This document shows, one piece after another, positions 8,824 through 18,299 of a DNA stretch of 64,000 nt (position 1 is the stretch's first letter; the number at the start of each line of letters is the position of its first letter). The translations under genes and the position numbers were made by a program. Source of the DNA: Streptomyces venezuelae (lineage in GTDB: Bacteria; Actinomycetota; Actinomycetes; Streptomycetales; Streptomycetaceae); the NCBI RefSeq assembly GCF_008642295.1, contig NZ_CP029190.1, positions 3,641,501-3,705,500 of the forward strand. The letters run 5' to 3'. The notes beneath the pieces are model-generated. The model worked only from the letters and a program-made list of their open reading frames with translations. It made no database searches and was not told the DNA's origin.

Positions 8824-9340
8824 AGTTATCCACCGGGTTATCCACAGGCTCGGCCTCGAGCCTGTGGACTAGTCGACACCGGGGCCCCGTAAGGTCGACA
8901 AATCGGTCGGGGCACTCAGGTTTCGCATGAGCGAGCGGTAGGTGAACGGCGTCACCCCCGTATCCCCGATCAACTCTTTGGAGCGAGTCATTCCCACCCG
9001 AATGAGTGTGTGAGGGTGGTTTGAACCCCGATTCGACCCACGCCGAGCTTCCTCGGGAATGATCCCCAATTCTGTCCACAGAGACCGGCCACAGCCTGTG
9101 GACAAGAGGCCTTCGCGCTCCATTCCTGTGGACAAGTCGGCTGTTCAGGCCGTGCACCCGCGAGGCGCAAGGGTCACCGATGTACCTATTTCGGGGAATC
9201 GGAACCCTTTTATCGACCATCGTGGGCCGCCCGGTTCCGGCCACACGGCAACAGTTTTGCATTCGCGGCAATTGGGACATAGCGACACGCAGCGTGATAT
9301 CGGTGTGATCCCCTCGAGCCCCGCCCGGTAGCCTGGAGGG
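8824..9340. other. Intergenic DnaA-box cluster between pheA and serS
   Basis: A 517-bp gap without a convincing gene. It holds at least five perfect boxes of the Streptomyces DnaA consensus (YYRTCCACA, R extended to A/G) in two groups, 8826-8871 and 9072-9135. Plus-strand boxes: TTATCCACA 8838-8846, CTGTCCACA 9072-9080, and TTATCCACC 8826-8834 with one mismatch. Minus-strand boxes: TTGTCCACA at 9097-9105 and 9127-9135, TAGTCCACA at 8863-8871. The region is more AT-rich than its neighbours. S. coelicolor has a high-affinity titration cluster (D78) outside oriC that limits initiation; I believe this is its equivalent, but that is from memory of synteny. Confidence 0.75.
9329..9334 (+). promoter_or_regulatory. 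-10 hexamer of serS overlapping SD context
   Basis: TAGCCT is followed by 6 nt (GGAGGG) and the GTG start. The 6-nt gap could act as a Shine-Dalgarno for a longer transcript or be the -10 to +1 gap of a leaderless one. Confidence 0.4.
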
Positions 9341-10618
9341 GTGATTGACCTCCGGCTGCTCCGTGAAGACCCCGACCGTGTCCGCGCCTCGCAGCGCGCC
9401 CGTGGAGAGGACGTCGAGCTTGTCGACGCACTGCTCTCCGCCGACGAGCGCCGCAGGTCCTCGGGCGTCCGATTCGACGAGCTCCGCAACGAGCAGAAGT
9501 CCCTCGGCAAGCTGATCCCCAAGGCCTCCCCGGAGGAGCGGGCGGAACTGCTCAAGAAGGCCGAGCAGCTCAAGGCGGACGTGAAGGCCGCCGAGGCCGC
9601 GCAGAACGAGGCGGACGAAGCCGCCCGCGCGCTGCTGCTCCAGCTGGGCAACATCGTCCACCCGGACGTGCCCGTCGGCGGCGAGGAGGACTTCGCCGTA
9701 CTGGAGACGCACGGCACGATCCGCGACTTCGCCGCCGAGGGCTTCGAGCCCAAGGACCACCTGGAGCTCGGCGAGCTGCTGGCCGCGATCGACGTGGAGC
9801 GCGGCGCGAAGGTGTCGGGCTCGCGCTTCTACTACCTCACGGGTGTCGGCGCCCTGCTCGAGCTCGCGCTGGTCAACGCGGCCATCGCGCAGGCCACCGC
9901 GGCCGGTTTCATCCCGATGCTGACCCCGGCCCTGGTGCGTCCGCGGGCCATGGAGGGCACCGGCTTCCTCGGCCAGGCCTCGGAGAACGTCTACCACCTG
10001 GAGAAGGACGACTACTACCTGGTCGGCACCTCCGAGGTACCGCTCGCCGCGTACCACATGGACGAGATCATCGAGGCGGACAAGCTGCCGCTGCGGTACG
10101 CCGGCTTCTCGCCGTGCTTCCGGCGTGAGGCCGGCACGTACGGCAAGGACACCCGCGGCATCTTCCGCGTCCACCAGTTCGACAAGGTGGAGATGTTCTC
10201 CTACGTCGCGCCGGAGGACGCCGAGGCCGAGCACCAGCGCCTGCTGGACTGGGAAAAGCAGTGGCTGACCAGCCTCGAGCTGCCGTTCCAGGTGATCGAC
10301 GTCGCCACCGGCGACCTGGGCGCCTCCGCCTCCCGCAAGTTCGACTGCGAGGCCTGGATCCCGACCCAGGGCAAGTACCGCGAGCTGACCTCCGCCTCGA
10401 ACTGCGACAGCTTCCAGGCCCGTCGCCTGTCGGTGCGCCTGCGGGACGGCAAGAAGACCCAGCCGCTGGCCACCCTGAACGGCACGCTGTGCGCCGTTCC
10501 GCGGACCATCGTGGCACTGCTGGAGAACCACCAGCAGGCCGACGGTTCGGTGCGGGTGCCCGAAGTGCTCCGCCCGTACCTGGGTGGCCGCGAGGTCCTG
10601 GAGCCGGTCGCCAAGTGA
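9341..10618 (+). CDS. serS: Seryl-tRNA synthetase
   Basis: A 425-residue class II aminoacyl-tRNA synthetase that charges tRNA-Ser in the cytoplasm. The N-terminal tRNA-binding coiled coil covers about residues 28-105 and is rich in Glu, Lys and Ala. Class II motif 2 is visible as [22 protein letters not shown], here given in part, and motif 3 as [18 protein letters not shown]. The length is normal for the family. The GTG start has GGAGGG immediately upstream. Its stop codon overlaps the GTG of the following HAD hydrolase (GTGA), so the two are coupled. No T-box leader is visible. Confidence 0.97.
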   Translation: MIDLRLLREDPDRVRASQRARGEDVELVDALLSADERRRSSGVRFDELRNEQKSLGKLIPKASPEERAELLKKAEQLKADVKAAEAAQNEADEAARALLLQLGNIVHPDVPVGGEEDFAVLETHGTIRDFAAEGFEPKDHLELGELLAAIDVERGAKVSGSRFYYLTGVGALLELALVNAAIAQATAAGFIPMLTPALVRPRAMEGTGFLGQASENVYHLEKDDYYLVGTSEVPLAAYHMDEIIEADKLPLRYAGFSPCFRREAGTYGKDTRGIFRVHQFDKVEMFSYVAPEDAEAEHQRLLDWEKQWLTSLELPFQVIDVATGDLGASASRKFDCEAWIPTQGKYRELTSASNCDSFQARRLSVRLRDGKKTQPLATLNGTLCAVPRTIVALLENHQQADGSVRVPEVLRPYLGGREVLEPVAK

Positions 10619-11421
10619 GTCTTCCGTACCGCCTGATCGCCACCGACCTCGACGGCACGCTGCTGCGGGCCGACGAGTCGATCTCCGAGCGGACGCGCGA
10701 GGCGCTCGCCGCGGCGACCGCGGCGGGGGCCGCCCACATCGTGGTCACCGGCCGGGCCGTGCCCTGGACCCGTCCCATCCTCGACGACCTGGGCTACCAG
10801 GGGCTCGCGGTGTGCGGCCAGGGAGCCCAGGTCTACCACGCGGGAGAGCACCGGCTGCTCACCTCGGTGACCCTGGACCGGCAGCTCGGCGGGCTGGCAC
10901 TGGCCAAGATCGAGGCGGAGCTGGGCCCGGTCTTCCTGGCCGCGAGCCGGGACGGGATCGACGGCGACGTGCTGGTCGGCCCGGGCTACCAGGTGCAGGA
11001 GGGGCCGCTGCCGTACGTGTTCCTGAAGGACACGGCGGAGCTGTGGGCGGCCCCGCTCACCAAGCTGTACATCCAACATGCCGAGCTGGACGACGACACC
11101 CTCGCCACGACGGCGAAGAACATCGTCGGGGCACTGGTCGACGTGGTCGTGGCGGGGCCGGGCGTGGTGGAGATACTGCCGCTGGGGCTGAGCAAGGCGA
11201 CGGGGCTCTCTCTGGCGGCGCGCCGGCTGGGTGTGAAGAAGACGGAGACCATCGCCTTCGGCGATATGCCGAACGACATCCCCATGTTCGGCTGGGCGGC
11301 CCACGGTGTGGCCATGGCCAACGCCCACCGTGATCTGAAGGCCATCGCGGACGAGGTGACGACCTCCAATGAGGAGGACGGCATCGCGGTGGTGCTGGAG
11401 CGCCTGCTGGGCGCGGCCTAG
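10615..11421 (+). CDS. Cof-type HAD phosphatase
   Basis: A 268-residue HAD-superfamily hydrolase with a C2B cap, of the Cof/YidA type that acts on phosphorylated sugars or cofactors. Motif I is [11 protein letters not shown], motif II is VVTGRA, and the motif IV region is [14 protein letters not shown]. The substrate cannot be told from sequence. It is coupled to serS by a 4-bp overlap, a conserved arrangement whose meaning is unknown. A paralogue with the same motifs lies at 30283-31176. A strong hairpin follows 14 bp after the stop. Confidence 0.92.
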   Translation: MSLPYRLIATDLDGTLLRADESISERTREALAAATAAGAAHIVVTGRAVPWTRPILDDLGYQGLAVCGQGAQVYHAGEHRLLTSVTLDRQLGGLALAKIEAELGPVFLAASRDGIDGDVLVGPGYQVQEGPLPYVFLKDTAELWAAPLTKLYIQHAELDDDTLATTAKNIVGALVDVVVAGPGVVEILPLGLSKATGLSLAARRLGVKKTETIAFGDMPNDIPMFGWAAHGVAMANAHRDLKAIADEVTTSNEEDGIAVVLERLLGAA

Positions 11422-11434
11422 AAACGCATGCAGG

Positions 11435-11491
11435 AGGTCCGGGACGGCCCGCGCCCTGAGGCGCGCTCGAAGTGGCCGACCCGGACCTTTT
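11435..11491 (+). terminator. Intrinsic terminator of the serS operon
   Basis: A 9-bp inverted repeat (AGGTCCGGG at 11435-11443, CCCGGACCT at 11480-11488) encloses a second stem near GCGCC/GGCGC and is followed by TTTT. It separates the serS-HAD operon from the convergent membrane protein gene. Confidence 0.75.
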
Positions 11492-11554
11492 GTTGCTCCC
11501 CGCGAGATCCACTGTGCCCGGGCGGGTGGTCGCGGACCAGTGAATTTCCGCGCA

Positions 11555-12109
11555 TCAGCCGTGTATCCGGCGGCGCCGCCAGTAGGCGACGGTGAGGATG
11601 CCCAGCAGCGGACCCCACAGCAGCAGGGGCGCGTAGGTCAGGGCGAAGAGCCAGCCGTAGAACCCGGTGGGCGCGTCGGGATTCGCGGCGTTGGTGTCGT
11701 TCCACACCCAGGCGCCCAGGAACGTGACGCCGGTGACTGCGATGGCGCCGAGCGCGGCGGGGACCAAGGCCGTCATGGGGTGGATCCGGCGTCCGCCCAG
11801 TCCGGGCACCCAGTGGGGCACCTGCTCGCCCCAGCGCTGGACCAGGCCGAGACTCAGCAGGCCCGCGGCTTCCTGGAGGGCACAGACGAGGAGCAGGGCC
11901 AGGGATGCCCGGCCCGGATAGTACGAGTGGTGCAGGTCGCTGCCGGGGCCCCAGCCCATGGGCACGCCCAAGGCGATCAGGAGCCGCCACAGGCAGCTGG
12001 GCAACACGGTCAGCGAGGCGAGCCTGGCGGTCCGGACGAGCCGGGGGGAGACGCCGGGAGGGGTGTCCGTGGCCCGGGCGGGTGCGGTGGCGGCCGTGCT
12101 GGTGGTCAT
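11555..12109 (-). CDS. Multi-pass membrane protein of unknown function
   Basis: A 184-residue protein with four predicted transmembrane helices (about residues 33-53, 65-88, 112-132, 150-172). A Thr/Ala/Pro-rich cytoplasmic N-terminus and an RRRRIHG tail flank them. Two Asn/Asp-rich loops (WNDTNAANPD) face the other side. I recognise no named family. It is divergent from a two-component system 153 bp away, so it may be a target of that system, as is common for actinobacterial kinase operons. The start ATG at 12109 is the first in frame after the divergent promoter region. Confidence 0.75.
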   Translation of the reverse strand: MTTSTAATAPARATDTPPGVSPRLVRTARLASLTVLPSCLWRLLIALGVPMGWGPGSDLHHSYYPGRASLALLLVCALQEAAGLLSLGLVQRWGEQVPHWVPGLGGRRIHPMTALVPAALGAIAVTGVTFLGAWVWNDTNAANPDAPTGFYGWLFALTYAPLLLWGPLLGILTVAYWRRRRIHG

Positions 12110-12249
12110 CGGCCAAGTCCTTGTCCTCGGGCATCGGTTGATGTCTCCAACCTCGTCGGTCGAGGTCCCGGAATCCATCCGCCGACCGGCAGGTCGTACC
12201 GGTACGCGGCTCTGCCGATCGGCAGATGGCCGGGGTGGGTGCGGGCTCG

Positions 12250-12255
12250 TAGGGT
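12250..12255 (+). promoter_or_regulatory. -10 hexamer of the two-component operon
   Basis: TAGGGT lies 7 nt before the GTG at 12263, implying a leaderless transcript. No -35 match is evident. Confidence 0.4.
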
Positions 12256-12262
12256 CGGCCGG

Positions 12263-13246
12263 GTGATCTCGAAACTGAGCGCCGGATACGGTCCTTCGCT
12301 GGCTCTGGGGGCCGTCCTGCTGCTGGTCGCCTCCGTGCGGGGTGCACCCGCCGCGGGGACGCTGCTCGGGGTCGGGGTACTGCTGCCGCTGCTGGCGCTC
12401 ACGGCCCGCTGGTCGCCGCGGCCATGGGCCTGGGCCGGCTGCTGTCTGGGCGGGGCGGCGGTGGCGTACTGGCCGGTTTCCCTGATGCCGGACGCGGGGT
12501 GGCCGGAGGCGGCCGGGGCCGCGCTGTTCTGGGCGTTGCCGGCGGCAGGAGCGTCCGGAGCCGGTGCGTACCTGCGTCGTCAGGCGGGGCGGTCCCGACG
12601 GGCGGTGGTCGAGGCACGGCGGGAGCAGCAGCTGGAACTGGCCCGTGATCTGCATGACTTTGTGGCGCACGATGTCAGCGCGATCGTGGTGCAGGCACAG
12701 GCGGCGCGGTTCGTGGCGGAACAGGATCCGCGGCACGCGGTGGCGGCCCTGGAGCGGATCGAGGCGGCGGGACTGAACGCGCTGGCCACGATGGACCGTA
12801 CGGTGCACGCGCTGCGGGCGGCGGGCGGCGGTCCGACGGCGCCGACCCCCGGGCTTGCGGAACTGCCCGCTCTGGTCGGCAGGTTCGAGGGCGGGGTACT
12901 GGAGGCGGATCCGGTGGCGCTGGCGGGGCTGTCCCGGGAGGCGGACAGCACGGCGTACCGGGTGGTGGTGGAGGCGCTGACGAACGTACGGAGGCATGCG
13001 CCCGGGGCCGCGCTGGTGACCGTGGCGGTCCGGCGGGCCGGGGCGGGGATCGAGCTGAGTGTGGCCAATTCCGCTGCCCAGGGGGGTGGGCGGGGGCGTT
13101 GGGCCCGGCGCCGGAGCGGGACCGGGCTGGAGGGTCTGCGGGGGCGGGTGGAGGCAGCGGAGGGGACTCTGACAGCTGGCGCGGTGGACGGGGGCGGCTG
13201 GCTGGTCCGTGCGGTTTTCCCGGCGGTGACAGCCCCCCAGGGGTGA
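12263..13246 (+). CDS. NarL-family sensor histidine kinase
   Basis: A 327-residue membrane sensor kinase. Four to five hydrophobic segments make up the N-terminal third (about residues 5-100). The HisKA_3 dimerisation motif has its phospho-His in LARDLHDFVAHDVSAI. The HATPase domain at the C-terminus has VEALTNVRRHAPG (N-box) and a glycine-rich GTGLEGLRGRV; the central part of the ATP lid is short. The input signal is unknown. GTG 12263 was chosen because the hydrophobic domain starts there, although the frame is open upstream. The response regulator gene starts 10 bp downstream, so they form one operon. Confidence 0.9.
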   Translation: MISKLSAGYGPSLALGAVLLLVASVRGAPAAGTLLGVGVLLPLLALTARWSPRPWAWAGCCLGGAAVAYWPVSLMPDAGWPEAAGAALFWALPAAGASGAGAYLRRQAGRSRRAVVEARREQQLELARDLHDFVAHDVSAIVVQAQAARFVAEQDPRHAVAALERIEAAGLNALATMDRTVHALRAAGGGPTAPTPGLAELPALVGRFEGGVLEADPVALAGLSREADSTAYRVVVEALTNVRRHAPGAALVTVAVRRAGAGIELSVANSAAQGGGRGRWARRRSGTGLEGLRGRVEAAEGTLTAGAVDGGGWLVRAVFPAVTAPQG

Positions 13247-13256
13247 TCATGGTCGG

Positions 13257-13901
13257 GTGACGACGCGGATTCTGATAGCGGATGACCAGGCGGATATTCG
13301 CAGCGGATTCCGGCTGATTCTCGATTCTCAGCCGGACATCAGCGTGGTGGGGGAGGCGGAGGACGGGGAGCAGGCAGTGGCGCTGGCCCGGGAGCTGCGG
13401 CCGGATGTGGTGCTGGTGGACATCCGGATGCCGAAGCTGGACGGGCTGGAGGTGACCCGCCTGCTGGCACCGGTCACCAAGGTGGTCGTGGTGACCACGT
13501 TCGATCTCGACGAATACGTTCACACTGCACTGCGGTACGGCGCCTGTGGGTTCCTGCTGAAGCGCTCTGGCCCGGCCCTGCTGATCGAGGGGGTGCGGGC
13601 GGCCGTGCAGGGGGACACGATGATCAGTCCGCAGATCACCGTGCGGCTGCTGAGCCGGCTCACCGAACAGCCTGCTGCACGGGTTCCCGCGCCTCATCCG
13701 CTGACCGAGCGGGAGCTGGAGATCGTCCGGCTGGTGGCCCGGGGCCTGACGAATGCGGAGATCGGCTCGGAGCTGTTCATCAGCGCCGGGACGGCCAAGA
13801 CCCATATCGCCAATGTGCAGGCGAAATTGGGGGTGCGGAACCGGGTCGGAATCGCCTCGTGGGCGTGGGAGCACGGGGTGGTGTCAGCGGAGACCGGCTG
13901 A
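13257..13901 (+). CDS. NarL/LuxR-type response regulator
   Basis: A 214-residue response regulator. The receiver domain (about 1-120) shows the acidic pair in ILIADDQ, phospho-Asp in VVLVDIRMPK, Thr in VVVTTFD and Lys in FLLKRSG. A LuxR-type HTH follows (about 145-205), beginning LTERELEIVRLVARGLTNAEI. It is presumably phosphorylated by the kinase encoded 10 bp upstream and binds DNA. The divergent membrane protein at 11555-12109 is a candidate target. The gene ends 22 bp before the convergent rhomboid-like gene. Confidence 0.94.
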   Translation: MTTRILIADDQADIRSGFRLILDSQPDISVVGEAEDGEQAVALARELRPDVVLVDIRMPKLDGLEVTRLLAPVTKVVVVTTFDLDEYVHTALRYGACGFLLKRSGPALLIEGVRAAVQGDTMISPQITVRLLSRLTEQPAARVPAPHPLTERELEIVRLVARGLTNAEIGSELFISAGTAKTHIANVQAKLGVRNRVGIASWAWEHGVVSAETG

Positions 13902-13923
13902 CTCCCGAGTGACTCCCGGCTGA

Positions 13924-14559
13924 CTATGTTTCACGTGAAACAGGGTGCCGGGTGAGGGGCCAGGCCAGCAGACCGACGGCGAGGGCGATGGCGTGCCCGA
14001 AGTCGGTGAAGGTGGCCCCGGTGAGCAGGGGGATCCCGAACAGGGCGACGGCGCCGATCAGGTAGGGCCAGCGCCAGGGGTGGGGCAGCCGGTAGGTGAG
14101 CACCCCGATGGCAGCTGCCAGTCCGTAGCTGACGCCGATGTCGACCACATGGGCCATGCTGCGCGGGGCGCGATGATCCTCGATGGCCATCAGGACCAGC
14201 TTCTGGCTGGCCAAGGTGGCGGCGATATGGGCGGTTGCGATGATGACGAGCCAGCGCAGGGTACCCAGCCAGCGTTCCACGGGCGCCTGGAACACCTCGA
14301 AGAGGAGGGCGTAGAGGGCGAGAGAGGCGGGGTTCTCGATCCAGAAGGCGCTGGTGACGAGTGACCTGATCGGGTACTGGTCGAGCTCGTGGATATTGCT
14401 GCTGTTGCGGTGCAGCAGCAGGTGTTCGGGCTGCTCGGGGACCAGGGCCACGACGAGGCTGGTGACGGCGATGATCAGCAGCCAGATGTGCGTCCCGGGC
14501 GAGGAGCGTACCCAGGACCGCACGGGCCGGGAGGGCTCGGGCTCGGTGTGCGGCAGCAT
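13924..14559 (-). CDS. Rhomboid-like membrane protein
   Basis: A 211-residue protein with about six transmembrane segments, resembling the actinobacterial rhomboid-like family. The expected catalytic GxSG of active rhomboid proteases is not seen; the closest stretch is DIGVSYGLAA, so it may be a pseudoprotease. The last five residues, VSRET (207-211), are encoded by a parS site that overlaps the end of the gene. The start MLPHTEPEPS at 14559 is preferred over 14601. It converges with the response-regulator gene. Confidence 0.8.
   Translation of the reverse strand: MLPHTEPEPSRPVRSWVRSSPGTHIWLLIIAVTSLVVALVPEQPEHLLLHRNSSNIHELDQYPIRSLVTSAFWIENPASLALYALLFEVFQAPVERWLGTLRWLVIIATAHIAATLASQKLVLMAIEDHRAPRSMAHVVDIGVSYGLAAAIGVLTYRLPHPWRWPYLIGAVALFGIPLLTGATFTDFGHAIALAVGLLAWPLTRHPVSRET
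13928..13941. other. parS site 2, at the 3' end of the rhomboid-like gene
   Basis: Perfect GTTTCACGTGAAAC. It supplies the last codons of the rhomboid-like gene (VSRET, then stop) and lies between two convergent genes. Confidence 0.95.
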
Positions 14560-14640
14560 GCGCCGATCATGACGGGTACGGCTGTGCCCCGCCCGGCGCA
14601 TGAGGCCGGGCGGGGCGGGTGTCGCGGTGGCGCGGCCCGC

Positions 14641-15360
14641 CTACTCCTCGCCGGCGAGGGTGAGGCGGCGGAGCTTCTGGCCGGCGTAGACGGTGGCTCC
14701 CACGGTGACGACGGCGAGCAGGGTCACGGCGGTGGGCAGACCGACGGCGGCGTCCACATAGCCGGGTCCGGCAACCTTCTCGGCGAGGGAGAGAGCCCAC
14801 TGCTGGACGCTGAGGGTCTTGGCTCCGGAGACCAGGCTGCCGAAGAGGGACTCCCAGATCAGTGCGTAGACCAGGCCGAAGACCACTGCGTGCCGGCTGA
14901 CGGTGCCCAGCAGCAGGAAGAGTGCGCTGTAGGCGACGGAGGCGATGAGCGCAGCCACGGTGTAGGCGACCGCGATCTGCTGGCCGTTGCCGTTGAGGAT
15001 GAAGCCGGCGATCAGGGTGGGGATCGCGGAGAACGCCATGGTGACGGCGATGGCGACGATGAGCTTGGTCATGATGATCGTCGGGCGCTTCACCGGCTTG
15101 GCGAGCAGGTAGACGATCGAGCCGTCGTCGATCTCGGGTCCGATGGCACCGGTGCCGGCGATGACGCCGATCAGCGGGACCATGGTGGCGAGGGCGAAGC
15201 CGCCGAGAAGGTCGGCCGCGACCTTGTCGTCGACGCCGGTGAAGGCGCGGACGGCGAGGGAGATGGCGATCAGCAGGGCGGGCAGCGCGAAGAGGATCAG
15301 CGCGCGGCGGCGGCCGAGCAGGGCCCGGTAGGTGAGCCGGGCGACGGTGGGGTTGTACAT
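14641..15360 (-). CDS. ABC-2-type transporter permease
   Basis: A 239-residue permease with about six transmembrane helices and the ABC-2 hallmark after helix two (GPEIDDGSIVYLLAKPVKR). It is the last gene of a four-gene ABC cluster read leftwards. It starts 14 bp after the stop of the ATPase at 15375-16286 and presumably forms a complex with it. The substrate is unknown; such pairs usually export small molecules, peptides or lipids. Confidence 0.9.
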   Translation of the reverse strand: MYNPTVARLTYRALLGRRRALILFALPALLIAISLAVRAFTGVDDKVAADLLGGFALATMVPLIGVIAGTGAIGPEIDDGSIVYLLAKPVKRPTIIMTKLIVAIAVTMAFSAIPTLIAGFILNGNGQQIAVAYTVAALIASVAYSALFLLLGTVSRHAVVFGLVYALIWESLFGSLVSGAKTLSVQQWALSLAEKVAGPGYVDAAVGLPTAVTLLAVVTVGATVYAGQKLRRLTLAGEE

Positions 15361-15374
15361 CGGTGCCAGCTCCT

Positions 15375-16286
15375 TCAGGCCGCTACGAGGTAGGAGAAGA
15401 CCGACTCGAGGGACTCGTCGGAGGGGGAGACCGTCAGCAGCCGGATGCCGCGGGCGCGTGCGACGCGCGGCAGCAGCTCGGTGAAGCGGCCGAAGTCGAC
15501 GGCCTGGATGCGCAGGGCGCCTTCCTTGTGGTCGACCTCGATGCCGGCGGTGGAGGGGTCGGCGATCAGGGCAGCGGCGAGCGCCCGGTCGTCGGAGGAG
15601 CGTACGAGGTAGCGGTGCGGCCGGTCGGTCATCAGGCGGCGGATCCGGCGGAAGTCGCCGGAGGCCGCGTGCCGGCCGGCCACGATCACCTCGATGTGCG
15701 AGGCGAGCTGTTCGACCTCTTCGAGGATGTGGGAGGAGAACAGGACGGTCCGGCCTTCGTCCCCCATGCGGCGCAGCAGGTCCATGAGCTGCATGCGCTG
15801 GCGCGGGTCCATGCCGTTGAACGGTTCGTCGAGCAGCAGCACGGAGGGGTCGTGGACGAGGGCGGAAGCCATCTTGACGCGCTGCCGCATGCCCTTGGAG
15901 TAGGTCGCGATCTTGCGGTCCTGGGCGTACTCCATCTCCACGGTGGCCAGGGCCCGCTGGGCGGCGGCGTCGTCGAGGCCGTGGAGTTCGGCGTTGGCGA
16001 CGACGAACTCGCGGCCGGTGAGGAAGTCGTACATGGATTCCCGCTCGGGTACCACGCCGATGTGCCGGTAGACCGTCTCGTTCTGCCAGATCGGGGCGCC
16101 GTCGAGGGTCACGGTGCCGGTGGAGGGGGCCAGGAAGCCGCCCATCATGTTGATGAGGGTGGACTTGCCGGCGCCGTTGGGGCCGAGGAGGCCGGTGACC
16201 CCGGGCCCGATGCGCATGGTCACGTCGTTGACGGCGACGACGTTCCCGAACCAGCGGGAGGTGTGGTCGATGTCGATGATGGTCAC
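15375..16286 (-). CDS. ABC transporter ATP-binding protein
   Basis: A 303-residue ATPase. Walker A is GPNGAGKST, the signature is YSKGMRQRVKMA, Walker B is PSVLLLDEPFNGMD, and the switch His is in FSSHILEEVE. A C-terminal extension of about 85 residues (LMTDRPHRYLVRSSDD onwards) is typical of ABC-2 exporter ATPases. The GTG start at 16286 overlaps the stop of the upstream permease by 4 bp, so translation is coupled. It probably pairs with the permease at 14641-15360. Confidence 0.93.
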   Translation of the reverse strand: MTIIDIDHTSRWFGNVVAVNDVTMRIGPGVTGLLGPNGAGKSTLINMMGGFLAPSTGTVTLDGAPIWQNETVYRHIGVVPERESMYDFLTGREFVVANAELHGLDDAAAQRALATVEMEYAQDRKIATYSKGMRQRVKMASALVHDPSVLLLDEPFNGMDPRQRMQLMDLLRRMGDEGRTVLFSSHILEEVEQLASHIEVIVAGRHAASGDFRRIRRLMTDRPHRYLVRSSDDRALAAALIADPSTAGIEVDHKEGALRIQAVDFGRFTELLPRVARARGIRLLTVSPSDESLESVFSYLVAA

Positions 16287-17170
16287 AGCCCGGCCTTCCG
16301 GTAGCGGGCCATCAGCGCGGCGTAGGAGCCGGCGATGAGGGCGAAGACGGCGAGCAGGTAGACGATGCCGACGCCGGCCGAGGGGCCGTCGCCGCCGGGG
16401 AAGGCGGAGTCGGCGTTGAGGAAGGCGGTCTGGACTCCGTCGATCAGGGTGATCGGGGAGAACAGGCCCATCCACTCGATGGCACTGCTGTTGCCGGTCT
16501 CCAGGGCGACGACCTGGATGGTGGAGACGGCGCCGTAGGGGATCAGCAGCAGGGCGATGACAGCGGCGACGCCGAAGCCGCGGCGCGGGGTGAGCGCAGC
16601 CATGACCAGGCCGAGGCCGGCGAAGAGGATCGAGAGGAGCAGCACGGAGACCAGTCCTTGAGCGAACCCTTCGGTCTGGTCCGCGAAGTCGAATTTCGCC
16701 AGCAGCGAGCCGATGTACATGATCAGCAGCGGGGTGGCGGTGAGGATGAAGAGGGCCGAGGCCATCGCCGCGTACTTGGCGAGGACGTAGTCGACGCGCT
16801 CGATGGGCCGGGAGAAGTAGAGCGGCACAGTCTTGAAGCGCAGATCCCGGGAGACCGACTGGGGCGCCTGGGACGCGAGGTAGAGACCGATGACCACCTG
16901 GGTGGTGATGGCGTACGTCGTGTACTTCATCGGCAGGTCGGTGGAGCCGGGGACCGCGATGGCGACCGCGACGATGATCAGCGCGGGGATGCACATGACC
17001 GCGAAGAGGATCATCGGGAGGACCTTGGACTTGGCGGAGCGGCCGAGTCCGTAGGCGCCTCGCAGGGACTGCGAGAAGAGCGAGGTGCGGGCGTAGGCAC
17101 GGCCGAGCCGGGCGCCGTCGTAGGAGCGGTAGCCGATGTTGTGGATCTGGGTGGAGGTGTCAGTTGCCAT
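16283..17170 (-). CDS. ABC transporter permease
   Basis: A 295-residue permease with six predicted helices. The conserved segment after helix two reads SVSRDLRFKTVPLYFSRPIE, typical of ABC-2-type permeases. Its start lies inside the end of the upstream ATPase gene (11-bp overlap) and its stop overlaps the next ATPase gene. The four genes 18122 to 14641 therefore form one tightly packed operon of two ATPase-permease pairs. Confidence 0.9.
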   Translation of the reverse strand: MATDTSTQIHNIGYRSYDGARLGRAYARTSLFSQSLRGAYGLGRSAKSKVLPMILFAVMCIPALIIVAVAIAVPGSTDLPMKYTTYAITTQVVIGLYLASQAPQSVSRDLRFKTVPLYFSRPIERVDYVLAKYAAMASALFILTATPLLIMYIGSLLAKFDFADQTEGFAQGLVSVLLLSILFAGLGLVMAALTPRRGFGVAAVIALLLIPYGAVSTIQVVALETGNSSAIEWMGLFSPITLIDGVQTAFLNADSAFPGGDGPSAGVGIVYLLAVFALIAGSYAALMARYRKAGL

Positions 17171-18122
17171 CGGAACCGGCTCCCTTCGGGTCCTTGAAGA
17201 CCTCGGCGATGTGGTGGCGGCGCTGCTCCATGCGGACCAGGCCGAGGCCGAGGTCGGCGACGGTGTCGCGGACGGTGTCGTAGATCTGCTCGCCGGTGGC
17301 CTCCACGAGGAGGATGTGGCCGGCGCCGGGCAGACCTTGTTCCTCTCCCTCGTGGAGGGTGACGCCGGCCGAGGCGAGTGCCTGGCGGAGGGCCGCGGTG
17401 CCGTCCGGGTGGGTGTCGGAGTCGGTGACCTCGACCGCGAGGGTGGTGGTGGTCTGGGTGAAGTCGCTGGTGGAGCTGGAGCGCAGGAGCCTGCCGCCGT
17501 CGACGACCACGACGTGGTCGCAGGTGCGTTCCAGTTCGCCCAGGAGGTGCGAGGTGACCAGGACCGAGATGCCGAAGTCGGTGTGGATGCGGCGGATCAG
17601 TCCGAGCATCTCGTCCCGGCCGACCGGGTCCAGGCCGTTGGTGGGCTCGTCGAGGAGGACCAGCTGGGGGTCGTGGACGAGGGCCTGGGCGAGCTTGACC
17701 CGCTGCTTCATACCGGTGGAGTAGCCGCCGATGGGGCGGTAGCGCTCCTCGTAGAGCCCGACGTGGCGCAGGGTGTCGGCGGTCCGCTCGCGGGCCGCGG
17801 TCGGCGGCAGTCCGGACATGCGCGCCATGTGGACGACGAATTCGGTGGCCGAGACGTCGGGCGGCAGGCAGTCGTGTTCGGGCATGTAGCCGACACGTTC
17901 CCGGATGGCGCTGCCGTGCGTGGCGACGTCGAGTCCGAGTACGGCGGCACGGCCCTCGGTGGCGGGGGACAGTCCCAGCAGGATCTTGATCAGCGTGGAC
18001 TTGCCGGCTCCGTTGGCACCCACGAGGCCGGTCACGCCGGGCCCGATGTCCAGGGAGAGCCGGTCGAGGGCGGTCACTCGGGGGTACCGCTTGCTCAGGC
18101 TTTCGGTCGCAATGACAGTCAC
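17160..18122 (-). CDS. ABC transporter ATP-binding protein, first gene of the cluster
   Basis: A 320-residue ATPase with Walker A GANGAGKST, signature YSTGMKQRVKLA, Walker B PQLVLLDEPTNGLD and switch His in VTSHLLGELE. The C-terminal 90 residues form a regulatory tail. It starts at GTG 18122. The paralogous ATPase at 15375-16286 is similar along its whole length (both have GPGVTGL before Walker A), so the cluster looks like an old duplication of an ATPase-permease pair. Confidence 0.93.
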   Translation of the reverse strand: MTVIATESLSKRYPRVTALDRLSLDIGPGVTGLVGANGAGKSTLIKILLGLSPATEGRAAVLGLDVATHGSAIRERVGYMPEHDCLPPDVSATEFVVHMARMSGLPPTAARERTADTLRHVGLYEERYRPIGGYSTGMKQRVKLAQALVHDPQLVLLDEPTNGLDPVGRDEMLGLIRRIHTDFGISVLVTSHLLGELERTCDHVVVVDGGRLLRSSSTSDFTQTTTTLAVEVTDSDTHPDGTAALRQALASAGVTLHEGEEQGLPGAGHILLVEATGEQIYDTVRDTVADLGLGLVRMEQRRHHIAEVFKDPKGAGSDGN

Positions 18123-18299
18123 GGCTTCGACGGTAGTGGTGTGGCCGCCTCCGAGCGTCAGACCTGGAGCGGGACCCTGTCTCCGCCTTCAGGACTACAT
18201 GCCCGTACGGGAGGCTGATACGGGCGTGGCTCCGGAGAGCCAACTCGGGCCGGAGTTGGGCTCCCGTCCCTGCGCGACCCTTGACGTGACCTCCAGGCA

